The notes under the pieces were generated by a model. That model saw nothing but the letters and a program-made list of their open reading frames with translations. It was not told the origin of the DNA and did no database searches. Shown here one piece after another: positions 1 through 11,459 of a stretch of 64,000 bases of DNA (position 1 is its first letter; the number at the start of each line of letters is the position of its first letter). The DNA comes from Symbiodinium natans (taxonomy: Eukaryota > Sar > Dinophyceae > Suessiales > Symbiodiniaceae), in assembly GCA_905221605.1 (NCBI GenBank), contig CAJNDS010000205.1:1-64000 (forward strand). The letters run 5' to 3'. A program made the position numbers and the translations under genes.

Positions 1-430
1 TTCATCATAGCAACAATAATATTCAAAATAATTTCATAATTTTCTAAATTCAATTATTATAATGTATTCATATCATCCTTTTTCCGAATTGAGATATAAA
101 TAATCCGTTTCGTGAAATTATTCGATATAAGAATTTAATGGAAAAAATTCCCTTGCGAATCTATTATTATATCTTATTTCAAATTCAATATTTATTCCTA
201 ATGAATTAATTTTGAATATGATCTGATATATATATATATATATTAATTCAATAAATAGATATTATAAAAAGATTTCCTCTCAATCTAGAATCAGAATCTC
301 ATAATAATCAGTCGCAATACGTAATCCCTCCCTCCCTCCGAAAATAGAGCTCTTTTCTCATTTGATTCGAATATTGTTGATCCAGTTTCATTGAAAAGGC
401 ACCTAAGGTTCGTCGTGTCCCTCCGCCCTA
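1..430. other. AT-rich block of foreign composition
   Basis: This stretch is far richer in A and T than the rest of the window and includes a short (TA)n run near 228-242. The composition changes abruptly near 430, where ordinary GC-balanced sequence starts. I see no ORF of note and recognise no gene. It could be an organelle-derived insertion, an AT-rich intergenic island, or a chimeric join at a contig edge; the sequence does not decide between these. Confidence 0.5.
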
Positions 431-899
431 CCCATTTCTATTCAGATTGTTACTTCGGGCCTGCGGTCCTACACCAAAAAATGTGGTAGCCACGAAAGTG
501 CGTGCTATGTTACTAAAATGCATTTGGCATATATATATATATATAGATGTTACATGTGTGAATCCAAATGACTCTTCTAGGAAATTCATAAGTGGCCATA
601 AGACATTGTCAGGTTTGGGCACCATGCTGGCCGGCGAGCCGTCAAAGAGCCCAGCCACGGACAAGGAACAGCAATCATTACAAGATTATAAAAGATTATA
701 GTATAGTTCATTAACAACATGAATTACCTATTTGAAAGAAAGTGGGTCGTCTTAGAATCGCCTCAGAATCGGATTCCCCAACCTCTCATTGCCACCTTCT
801 TGCCTCATCCATCCTCATCCCTGACCCAACACACGACCCAAAACAGAACATGCTCCAGGGTCCCGGTGGCTTTTCCCTCTCACATCGGATGAGAATGGC

Positions 900-1165
900 G
901 GAGCCTTCGGATGTACAAAGCAGGCGAAGACATCGTCTCCGAGAAGCAGAATTGCAACATGGCGGATGATGAGCAGTTGTTGGCATAAAATTTTGGCTTG
1001 AAACTGTCACTGGCAGCCCAATCCACGGTGACATTGAAAAGGCCATCGAGAATCAAACTACATTGTGCTCTCCCTGCAACGCAAGAAAAAGATGCCACAG
1101 TAGCAGCAGCCGTAGTCGCCGCCGCAGTAGCAGCACTAGCAGCAGCCGCTGCGGATGTCACGGAT
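900..1165 (-). CDS. possible exon of an unidentified minus-strand gene
   Basis: On the minus strand an open frame reads an Ala/Thr/Ser-rich tract, roughly 1165 to 1085. A mixed-composition segment follows, with phrases such as LILDGLFNVTVDWAASDSF, and it ends at a TGA near 880. The second half has the amino-acid balance of a real protein, while the surroundings do not. No family is recognised and no partner exon was found, so this is only a candidate coding segment. Confidence 0.25.
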
Positions 1166-1169
1166 CTTT

Positions 1170-2390
1170 GAGCGAGGATGGGTCGGATGCATTTGGACTT
1201 GGTACACGGGCCTGGGTCCTTTGAAGTTTGGATTTTCGACTCCAGAGTTAGGTCCCTCCCCGAAGCCAGAAACCCTGCTAACCACCAACCCAAGAACAGC
1301 CCACAACCCTACTCTTCAACCCAAATCCCCAAATCTTGTCAGCCATAGACCCTAAACACACTCAAGCCCCAAGCTCCCTTAGAGAACCCAGTACCAGCGT
1401 AGGGTTTAGGCTTTCGGGCTGTAAGGACCCCCAACTACTACTCGACTCAAACAACCCTCTGAAAAAACCCAACTGCCCGAATCCCGGGAGCCTACACCAA
1501 AAGGCGGGGCCGAGCCCCCAGACCCCCTCAAACCCTAGGAGCCCTCCTAAACAAACCACTTTGCAGCCCTCACCCACTGCAAGCCTGCGCCCGGCTGGGG
1601 AAGCAGCCCCCTGCTCGAAGCACCGAGGCTGGGGCCGTTTCGACTTTGGGGGTTTAAACCTCTTCGGTTCTGGGGTGTGGGTGCCTAGGGGCCATTGGGT
1701 TCTAGAGCTTGGTGTGCGGGGTTTAGTTTTTTGGACGGACCCTGTTGCAAAAACACACTCGGGTTGCCACAGCGCCCGCGCCAGGCGTCGACGCCCGAAG
1801 CCACAGGTCCTTTACACGGACATAACCAAAACCTAGCAACCCCACTCCTTCCAGAGAAAAGAAAACAAGAAGCTGAAACCCCTGCAGCCCGAACCCGAAT
1901 TCCCAAGCTCTGAACTCCAAACCCCCAACCCTAAACTCAAACGCCCAAACTCTGAATTCTAAACCCCAAACCCTAAACGCCAACTCCCACCCGAACGGAA
2001 CTCCCAAACTCTGAACTCTAAGCCGAAAGCTGCACCGGGTAGTATTACAACTGCACAAAGCCGCCTTGGAAACCGCGGACACCGGGCATCTGCCATATGC
2101 AGTCATGCTGAAGGCTGAATGTCTCGCGATGCCTCAATGCTTAGCCATGCAGGGGTAGGGGTCTTGCATGGTCATCTGCCGCGAGTGTATGTGAACAGGA
2201 CATGTGTCGGAGGTAACCTCCGTTAATCGTCGGTCAATGCTGCCTCAAGCGAATGTGTTGTTCTTTGGGGCCAAACTGCGCGGCGGAACGGCTGGCGGCT
2301 ATCTGTGGTTTCGGACTCATACATGCTACTGAGCCGTGCACATGAGAGCTTCTCAGCACATGGGCAAGGGCAGAGACTTGGCTTCTTCTC
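1170..2390. other. intergenic DNA with degenerate CCCTAAA-like repeats
   Basis: From about 1240 to 2040 the plus strand is full of decayed AACCCTAAA/AACCCC units mixed with unique sequence. Open frames here are Pro/Leu-rich by-products of the repeat. Nothing convincing is seen between 2040 and the stop codon of the DUF268 gene at 2397. Confidence 0.4.
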
Positions 2391-2396
2391 CACACT

Positions 2397-3803
2397 TCAC
2401 AAAGCAGGAAGCTTCTTCAGTGTGAAAACACTTTGATAGCATGGGTGTACCGTCATCTGCTTCCAGTTCGCAAACAACTGAGCGTATGTCAGGTTTGCAT
2501 AGTGGCGGTGTGCGTTGAAGTAGATTGTTGGCTTCGATGCTAGCCTGCCTTCCGTTCCCAACACGAGGTCGGCATCTGGCTTCGCAAGGCACCATGCACG
2601 AGCGAGGGTGATTAAGTCGCCAAAAGGATTAAGTGCATCACCGTAACGTCCGAGCCCAGAGTGTTCAATGGAGCTGAAAGTCACAATGGCATCGAAGCTT
2701 GGCAGGCCGCTCTCCACAGCGGCACTCAATTGAAAGGGTGTCAAAGTGCGCACTCGCGCATCACTCGAATATAGAGTGGCATACTCCAGGGTCGTCACTT
2801 CAGCTGCCCCATGCGCCAGGCACAGGGCTTCCACCCACGGATTGAGTGAGCCAATTACCAGAACGCTCTTTCCCTGGAGGTCAGCATCAATGATGCCTTT
2901 TCTCAAACATTCCGTTGCGCCAACGTCGTAAGTGCCCTTGAGCTTGTGCGCTTTTGCTTGGGCAATCATGTCGTTGATGACCTCCGAAGTCCAGTTGTGA
3001 ACCGCCGCCACCACGTGTTGTTTGCCTCCATAGAACTTTTGGTCGAAGTAGTACGGTGAAAATCCGACAGCCCCACCATAAGAATAGAGCTCCCTCAGCC
3101 CCTTCGGAAGATCCTGCCACTTGGGTGGCCGCCCTTCCCCTGGCACATCCATGTGCGGGCTGGACCACAACTTGTGGCAATCTACCGTTTTTCGAAACTC
3201 ATCGAAAAACTTGCCCCCGCTCTTCTTCACATTGACCCCATCTGGCTCAATCTTGCAAACGTGGCCGCAATCCTCCAACATGTTGAAGAAGTGTGGGTTC
3301 CAAGGCACACCTTGGCTGTGGTCAGCATTCGGGTTCCAAGCGAGATGCTGTCTAATCAGCTCAAGATAACTGACCCCCTACACACTCAAGCTTCAACCCT
3401 AAACCCCAGTGCCCTAAAGCTTAAGACCTAAACCATGGAGGCCCAAAGCTTGAACTCTAAATGCACACCCTAAAAACCCTAAACCCTCAACCAAGAAGCA
3501 AAACTGCGTGCATGTTTCACAAGCGCGCCCACAGCCTGCACCGTCGGGCTTGGCTTTGGCTCCGAGGGAGACAGGCTCGGCGTTGGTGACCGGAGGCTCG
3601 GCATTGGTGACTGGCGCCTCCGTACCCGCGACTGCCGGAATGGACAGCTGTGAACCAGGCTTGTTGTGGCTCGAAACTAATCCAGGCACATCTGGGCAGG
3701 AAAAGGGTGATCTCAGGAACACTAAAGTAAATATCGCCCCCCCGGCAGCAGCTGCAACCAGACGAAGAGGTCCATAACGCGGAGGCCGAGCTTCTGCGCC
3801 CAT
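2397..3803 (-). CDS. DUF268 family protein, methyltransferase-like, two exons
   Basis: Minus-strand gene modelled as exon 1 (3803-3505), an intron (3504-3370) and exon 2 (3369-2397), giving 423 codons and a stop. Exon 1 starts MGAEARPPRYG and carries one hydrophobic segment (about residues 13-30), which suggests a type II membrane or signal anchor, followed by a Ser/Pro/Ala stem. Exon 2 holds the DUF268 region: a Rossmann-like strand and loop reading VLVIGSLNPWVEA, an acidic strand end (TTLEY), and the family signature SSIEHSGLGRYGDALNPFGD. DUF268 proteins resemble SAM-dependent methyltransferases, but their substrate is unknown to me. The intron begins GT and ends CAG, and joining the exons rebuilds a His codon without a break. 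A second NPxADHSQGVPWNP-type stretch upstream of the first internal Met shows that the gene does not start at that Met. Confidence 0.85.
3370..3504 (-). other. 135-nt GT-AG intron containing TTTAGGG-like units
   Basis: Intron of the DUF268 gene, inferred from phase (exon 1 ends after two bases of a codon) and from the GT...CAG borders. In the sense orientation it contains GGGTTTAGGGTTTTTAGGG and further GGTTTAGG units. It is therefore a small example of the telomere-like intron content seen on a larger scale in the channel gene near 45-52 kb. Confidence 0.7.
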
Positions 3804-4128
3804 GTTGGCGCAATCTACACTGTCGAATCTGCACTAAGCTGCCCCGGAAATTTGTTTGAGAGTGTCGATTTGCACCCATACTGACATGAATGGCAGTTTG
3901 GACCGAAATGCCTATGAAACGTTTGAAAGCGGAGTGGGCAATTGAAAGTTTTACATGACTACCACGTGTTAGGTTTCTCGAATCCAGGATTCTTTATGGT
4001 AAACTTGCCGCGTATCCGTAGCACAGGCCAATGAAGGATCCCTACCAGTGGATCAGCTCGGAGATTTTTTGCCCGCTTAGCAAAACCCTTGAACTGCAGA
4101 GCGACTGCAACTCTTTTCTGATGCCGAG

Positions 4129-4803
4129 ACACATCCCAGCCACTGAGCACAGTCTTGCAAAGAGAGCCAAGGGCCTTTTCGTCAGGGGTTTGCTTCAGCG
4201 TCGCGTGAGTATTGGCCTTAAAGGTATTCGGAATGAGCTTGTTCGAAAAGGGACGCCGGCATGCGGAGGCTGAGAGTTAACATAGCTTAGCAATGACAAA
4301 CTCGCAGACTAGACACCTCCAGAAGCCCTTTCTAAAGCAGTTGCCCATTGCCGGGTCCATCTTCGAAACCCGAACGGCCAGCACTAGAGCTGGACCGAAG
4401 AGATTTCACTTGGCCGTCTCTGCTCTGAGCACACGTTTTGTGCAGCCTATGTCCAGCGATGTCTTGAGCGCGACGGCGTATTCGCCCGAAAAGCATTCGG
4501 CCGAATTTGTCCAAACATGGACACTGACATACGGAGGCTGAGCGCTTACTTAACTGAGCAACAAGCTACACAGGCGCTGACTCACTACACACCCCGCCGA
4601 AGGGTTTTCCCTAGCAGTCGCCCATTGCCAGGTCCATCTTTGAAATCTTGTGCCGTCTGTACTCAGTTGCTGGGCCGAAGCATCTAGGTCTAAGAACCAA
4701 GCAGGCAACGTCGAAAAGGCCAACTGTACAGTCTAGCTGCTTAACAATCGTGCGCGTGGCAGCCTTCCTTCTGTCCCGTTGCAAACACAGCTAGCAGCTA
4801 GAA
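4129..4803 (+). repeat. 0.67-kb dispersed direct repeat, copy 1
   Basis: Nearly the whole segment, from GACACATCCCAGC to AACACAGCTAGCAGCT, recurs at 7420-8081 in the same orientation with small indels and substitutions. The two copies give nearly the same short ORF (about 4340-4541 and 7635-7835), but no protein family is recognisable and the ORF may simply be unbroken repeat. With its partner it brackets the Asp-box gene. Confidence 0.8.
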
Positions 4804-5100
4804 CTCGCATGGCTCCGATCCCACAGGGGTTTGCTTCGTTTGGGCCCGTTTGTTTCGACTGCCACGCCGTCAGATGTGAAGCAGAAAAATCGTCATGCAT
4901 CTCCATGTATCAGCACCTTGTAACTTCGGAAGAGCACCTGGCGGCGGACATGATCCCCAAAACGATGCTTCAACCCCACATGAACTGTCTTCCTGACTAG
5001 GCTGCACAGATCCAGGAAGCCTGCTTCCAAAAGGACACTGGCCCCCACTCCCCCATCCCCCTCCGCTCTCAATCAATCACCATCCATCGGCCTCTTTGCC

Positions 5101-6949
5101 ATTCACCCCAAGATGGCCAGACCAGCCATGCAGCTCGCTCCGATGAGGGCTGCACGATGCGAGGCCGATGTGCTCCCATTGGCGCCCTGCGTGGAGCCGC
5201 TTCCTCCGTTTCCGGCTCCGCTGGTGGTGGTGGTGGCGGTGGTGGTGGTGGCGGCAGCGGTGGTGGTGGTGGTGGTCGTCGTCGTCGTGGGCGTGGCGAA
5301 ACCCTTGAGCTGAACCTTGCCAGCACCCTCCATCACCATCTTCGTGCCATCGGATGAGATCGCAATGAACTTGGCATTGTCCTTGGATTTGAAGGTTTCA
5401 AGGCCTTTACCCTAGAGGCGCTTCACCACCGAAACGCACGCTCACTTCCAGATCTCGGTCAAACTGCACCCAGGCAACCGGACTTGTTGCATCCTCCGCC
5501 CAGGTGACGCCGAAGTCGGAGCTGGTCCAAAGCTTAGAGGACATCTTGGTTGCGCCCATCACTGAGCCATCGGCGGACATGGACACACTGTCCCAAACAC
5601 CGGAATCAGACACCACCTTGGATTAGATTGCGAACCCGGGAAGGGATGGTCTTCTAGCCTGGCACTCGGCCGAACACAAAGGGAACAAACAAGCAGCAGA
5701 ACAAGCTTTCCGCATCTAAGAAACCTGCGTCCAAGTTGAGCCAGTGTTGTTGCTGATCCAAATGCCAGCGTTGTTGCCATGGCCAACGGCTGCCATAATC
5801 GAACCGCTTGACGACATGGCAATGCCGATCAGGCTTGTGGATTCGCTTGGCGTGTTGGTGGCCCAGTTGGCACCTATAGGGGATTGCCGTTGAAAGGATC
5901 TGTTGCTTAGGTCCGAGGGGTTTCCTGGGCAATTATTCCTTCTCAACAGATGAACTGCTAAAGTTGCTTTACCTTCATCAGCGAGGTAAGCAGGCGTCCA
6001 GGACAAGGGAAAAACGGCGGCCTCCGTCAGTGCTCACACGAACTCCCGCGTTGCTTTGCGAAGTCACCGCCGCAATCACATTGCCATCGGCCGACATGGC
6101 GATGCCCGTCATTGGGGTGGTCGAAATTTGGTTCCAAGTCGCGCCAAAGTCGGTGCTTCGAAAGCTGCCCTGGGTCCAGGTCTGCGCATCCACATCACTG
6201 GTGTCACCAGCTGTGACCTTGCGGCACTTGCTTGGTACTACATGGTGGCGAGGCGCCACAGCAATGGCTGACTAATGGCTGACCGAGCGTGCTTGCTACT
6301 TACCCTGGCATAGGAGACTACGAGCATGGCCTTGTGAAGCGCTGTTTTCTGGGCTGGCTATGCAAGAAAACGAAGAACCGAGCATACCATTTCGGGCAAG
6401 TGGCAATGATGTTGCCATCCGGTGACATCGCGAGGTCACGAAGCTTCTGTTGAACTGCGCTTGGGAAGTTTGCATCGGCAATACTCGAGGCCAAGGTACC
6501 CTCGCTCTTCCACATCTGAATTTCAATTCCAGCGGCAACAAGCTTGGAGCCATCTGCTGAAAGGGCAATGCCTTCCTTGGATGCAGTCTCCCCTCTCAGC
6601 CTCTCTTCCTTTCACCTCCCAGGCGCTCTCGCAACCTACTGTAGCCTACTCACTCTTTATCTCTCTCGTTCCTTGTCTCGTCGACCCTTCTCTCTCACTC
6701 TGTGGCACTATCGCAGTCGCTCGCTCGCTTGCATGTCTTGCCATAATCACGATGCTACCCTAGAACGCCAATGACCCTCGGATGGCCTGCTCCAGAAAAC
6801 AAAAGCAACTGAGAAAACACACCCAGGGTTCATACTTCCCGTCCAGTGGAGATCGCCTTGTCCAGGTTGCTCCGCTGTCTGTGCTGAACCAATAGCTCAT
6901 GTGCCCTGCACCAGCGATCGTGGAGCCATCAGACGTCATCGCAAACTTC
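5101..6949 (-). CDS. Asp-box/BNR repeat protein with Thr-rich stalk, multi-exon
   Basis: Minus-strand gene with at least six exons at roughly 6949-6836, 6575-6388, 6219-6000, 5876-5727, 5623-5407 and 5404-5101. Each of the first five encodes one or two copies of the Asp-box/BNR pattern, for example IAMSADGNVIAAV followed by VRVSTDGG, and MTSDGSTIAG followed by FSTDSGATW. These build beta-propellers in sialidases, sortilins and Ycf48-like proteins. The last exon has one more SSDGTKMVM repeat, a long poly-Thr stalk coded by trinucleotide repeats (5218-5312), and a short hydrophobic tail ending AGLAILG, like a GPI-anchor signal. A secreted or surface-anchored propeller is inferred; no sialidase catalytic set is visible. 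The first exon with the start codon was not found. The frame slips by one base near 5405, at the join of the last two segments, which could be an unrecognised tiny intron, an assembly error or decay. Confidence 0.7.
5218..5312. repeat. GGT/GTC trinucleotide repeat coding poly-Thr
   Basis: An imperfect GGTGGTGGC...GTCGTCGTC run. Read on the minus strand in the Asp-box gene it encodes the Thr/Ala-rich stalk. In other frames it gives poly-Gly or poly-Pro ORFs, which are shadows. Confidence 0.8.
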
Positions 6950-7419
6950 CTGCCGAATCACGCACCGAATGAGTGAAAAGGAAACATGCTTGTGATTAAA
7001 CCCCGGCTCCACAGCAGCTCGTGCGTGAAAGATGGCGACGTGTCCAATCTAGACCCGCTCGCTTTTCAACGCTGTGTTAGCTACAAACACACAAGCGCAT
7101 CCGCATCTACATCAAACACCCAACACCTTCAGAAGAACACATCAGACAGCCTTCAACACATCTATTCAGAAGACCATGTGGCCAGCCCTCTGCCTCCAAC
7201 TTGGCTGCTGGCCGGTGAAGAACGTGTCTTCCACCCATGCAGCACGTGTCGTTGCAGTCAGCAAGGGAAGCAGAATCGAATACATCTCGGACAGCTTCGG
7301 CACGTTGGAAGTGTGGAGATTGCGGATCTCTCTACAGGACGCGTCCGTCTTAAGCCGACGTGGGCGGGAGGAAGTTTGCTCTGTGTGAAGGTGCATGTCA
7401 AGAATCCTCAAGTGCAGCG

Positions 7420-8081
7420 ACACATCCCAGCTACTGAGTGAGCACAGTCTTGCAAAGAGAGCCAAGGGCCTTTTCGTCGGTTTGAGCATCAAAATCGCGT
7501 GAGTATTGGCCCTAAATGCATTCGGCAGAGCTTGTTCGAAAAGGGACGCCGGCATGCGGAGGCTGAGAGTTAACATGGCTTAGCAATGAGCAAACTCGCG
7601 GACTAGATACCTCCAGAAGCCCCTTCTAAAGCAGTTGCCCATTGCCGGGTCCGTCTTCGAAACCCGAACGGCCAGCACCAAAGCTGGGCTGAAGAGATCT
7701 CACTTGGCCGTCTCTGCTCTGAGCACACGTTTTGTGCAGCCTATGTCCAGCGATGTCTTGAGCGCGACGTCGTATTCGCCCGAAAAGCATTCGGCCGAAT
7801 TTGTCCAAACATGGACACTGACATATGGAGGCTGAGCGCTTACTTAACTGAACAACAAGCTAAACAGGCGCTGACCTGCTACACATCACACCGAAGGTTT
7901 TGCCCTAGCAGTCACCCCCCTTTGCCACGTCCATCTTTGAAATCTTGTGCCCTCTGCACTCAACTGCTGAGCGGAAGCATCTAGGTCTAAGGACCAAGCA
8001 GGCACAACTCTACAGTCTAGTTGCTCGACAATCGTGCACTTGGCAGCATTCCTTCCGTTGCAAACACAGCTAGCAGCTGGA
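7420..8081 (+). repeat. 0.67-kb dispersed direct repeat, copy 2
   Basis: Second copy of the repeat at 4129-4803, same orientation, slightly shorter. It starts at GACACATCCCAGC and ends at AACACAGCTAGCAGCT. It differs from copy 1 by scattered substitutions and small indels, for example an extra GTGA after ACTGA near 7440. Confidence 0.8.
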
Positions 8082-8089
8082 ACACGAAG

Positions 8090-8740
8090 TAGAACAAATG
8101 CTTGTCCAACCTTTTCCACTCCTTTCTTGTAGGATGTTTGGCCTGAACGCTATTGTCCATTTGTGTCACCTACTCAAGTCTAGGAAACAAGTCCACCAAC
8201 CACTTGCGCACCGTCCAAAGCATCTGTTGCATGGCCGGGGGCCCCAAGTGACGCCCGGCAAGGTCCGGAGACGAATTCGAGTGCGGAGGGATTCAGATAC
8301 AACGAGTTGAGAAATCTTTTTGTAGAGAAGCAGAAACTCTAAATTCAAGGTGGAACATAATGGCTTTCTCAAGGTTTTCACTCCAAGCACAGCAGTGCTG
8401 ACGCGAAAGGAGCCAAGCACCGCCTCAAGCTACTGTCAAGGCCGTTCGGCTTCTAAACCAGCTGCGCTTCCAAGCACTTGCTTCGCCACCACGCTGCACC
8501 CAACACGGCCGCGTTTACGCCACGCATTCATGTGGAGATGGGGCGACATTTGCGAGAAGAGCATTCACTGAGCTTTCTCAAGCAAACAAAAAGTGCAGTC
8601 TAACATCTACGAGCATTCATTATCCAAATGAACCGAATGCATCTCAATGCTTTACGAATCCGAACACAAACTCCAAGCCTGGAATTTAGAATCATTCTCA
8701 CTGCTCTGATATTCGCAGCCATGGCTGTCAGAGCTGGCTT
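8090..8740. other. 650 bases with no supported gene
   Basis: Short frames on both strands lack a recognisable motif and have no consistent exon structure. Nothing is called here. Confidence 0.35.
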
Positions 8741-8747
8741 AACAACA

Positions 8748-9425
8748 AGCAGCCCCCCCCCCCCCCCCCAACCTCCCGCTTTTGATCACGTCAGAAAAGT
8801 CTCTACTCCTCTAATTTTCGAAGAACGAGCACAACACAGACAAAATATGAGGGGGGTGGAATTTCGACTAATCCTCTTCTTATTCTCTACTTTTTGACGT
8901 ATGAATTATGAACACAAGAAAAAAACAAGAAACGAGGGGATTTGTTCTGAGGAAAAGCACAAAACAAAACAAAAAGCAGAGTGCATCGTCTAATACTCAA
9001 AAATGAGAAACAAAACCAGTTCTTCGTTTCAAAACGAAACAGATGTGAGGTTTAAACCTGGGTTTTGCACCTAGGTTCGGCCCTGGTTTGGAACCTGGCT
9101 TCTGAACCTGTGTTTGAACCTAGGTTCAAAACCTGGGTTCGCCAACTCTCCGAAGGCACGGGTTGAACCCAGCGTTCGAACTCTTAGAATCCGAGGTTCA
9201 ACCCAGACTTCGAACATAGAGTTCCCGAACCATAGCGTTGCCGAACCCAGGGTTCAATATAGAGTTCCCGAACCCAGGGTTCGCTCCTCCGCTCCTCCTC
9301 CTCTCCTTCTCTATGAACAATGAACACGGAGCAAGACAGGCGGAATTCACAGCAATTCTCCACTTCTCTAACACTCGAATGAACAAAAACGAGAAACGAG
9401 AGGTGGAAGTTGGTCGTTTTAAAGC
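8748..9425 (-). repeat. composite satellite, copy in minus orientation
   Basis: Contains a poly-C run (8752-8769), then a block that reads on the minus strand as CTCGTTTCTTG...TTGTGTTCAT...CGAAATTCCACCCC, then self-complementary GAACCTAGGTTC/GGGTTCGAACCC-like units (9050-9290), and a last partial block (9300-9420). The same module types, in the opposite orientation, make up 38770-39610. No gene is seen inside. Confidence 0.65.
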
Positions 9426-9779
9426 GGGCCTTTAAACTGCTTCAGCAGCACAGTAAGCAAGTCTTTGCTCATTAAGTGAGACACGGGGAGAGCGGCAACA
9501 CAACCCAACCCGCCAAACCACCAAAACGAACCAAAAACCCTCCGAACTAGAGGGTGAAACAGGACCCTTCGCGTTGGCAGGCACTGGTGCCGTTTGCGCA
9601 AGCAGGCGCAGCACTTAGGGGCGCTCGACCAGAGGGGGGTTCGATTTTTTTTCCGTGTTGGGACTTCCTCCTGTGCCAAAGGGACTGAGTGCCTGGTGAA
9701 AAGGAGCAACACCTCTTCTCCTGGAGTCCCAGGTGCTCCTGTGGAGCTGAGCTAAAATTTTCTTACAGACGTCATTCGA

Positions 9780-10060
9780 AAATTTTGTCTTGAAAGAAAG
9801 GTTTGTGCTCAAGAGCACAGAGCCCGTATTTCACTCCAAACATGTTCCAATAGATAGCTTCATAATTCTCCACATTGGACATATCTGCAAAACTCTTCAT
9901 AAATATCTTCGGACGTGATTGCAACCAGAGCATTCCCCTCGGCGTTTTCCGACGAAGGACAGAATTCCTCCTGTCAAAGAACAGGTCAAAACGCGAGTTC
10001 AAGGACGTGACACATAAAACCCAGTTGTGATACCTGAAATTCCTGAAAACAAAGTGCTCT
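9780..10060 (-). CDS. possible exon, unidentified protein
   Basis: On the minus strand an open frame of about 90 codons ends at a stop near 9772, with phrases such as NVENYEAIYWNMFGVKYGL. Its aromatic, charged composition looks protein-like and differs from the flanking Pro/Gly-rich sequence. No family is recognised and splice borders are unclear, so it may be an exon or a fragment of an old element. Confidence 0.25.
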
Positions 10061-10159
10061 AGAGGCTCCAGCGCGCGCCCAAACCCCGCCGCCCTCACCA
10101 GGCCCCCCCCGCCCTTCCACGCCTTCCTGCAGTGAGCTGGTCTTTTGCCCATCAGTGAA

Positions 10160-10780
10160 ACCTGTTGGACATGTTATGAAAACGAAACACACCAGCGCAA
10201 CAAAATAGGGGAGACGAAGAACACAAACGCCAACCTCAGAAGTATGGGGACTCTCAGTACACGAAGTAATCGAAAAAGGTTCCAGAAGCTTGTCAAGCTT
10301 GTAGTAACAAGGTGCAATGAGAAAACAAAAAGAGCAACCAAACCACCCACAAACTTTTGACCTTATGGTCCTGGAGAACGGACGACTTGGATTTTTTGCC
10401 TAACGGCAAAATGGGGTTGCGAAGCACTCTCCCGCTATGTCTGTAGCCTCCGAAAAAAATTGTGCAAGAAGCAGAACAGAGACCTTACAGTTGCAGAATC
10501 CATCAGTTGCAAAATCCATGAAACTCGACGTCTCAGCTGCAGTATAACAAAGTAAACCAAAACCTCCGGTCTCTAGAAGCCGCCAGCGTCAAGCGTCAAA
10601 CGATTCACAAATATATAGAAGCCGCAAGGGTCAAACGATTCACAACACTATAGAACAACAAATATTCAGAAAACATAAAGCAAAATCAGAGACAAATAAA
10701 GAAGCCAGAAAAGAGGTCAGGAAAAAACACAAAAACAACGCAAACCAAATCAAAAACAGTTTTGCACTCAAAAAATATTT
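10160..10780. other. no gene seen; A-rich spacer
   Basis: A purine- and A-rich stretch with a small direct duplication around AAGCGTCAAACGATTCACAA (near 10590 and 10630). No coding frame is supported. Confidence 0.35.
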
Positions 10781-10782
10781 CA

Positions 10783-11375
<593 letters not shown>

Positions 11376-11459
11376 CTGCTGTTACTACTCCTCCTCCTAC
11401 GACTCTTACTGCTACTTCTGCTGCTGTAACTACCCCACTTCTGCAACTGCAAAAGTCTT

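Noticed and set aside
1336-1836. 166-codon Pro-rich plus-strand ORF
   Set aside because: Composition follows the decayed CCCTAAA/CCCC repeats, with competing ORFs on the other strand and no motif.
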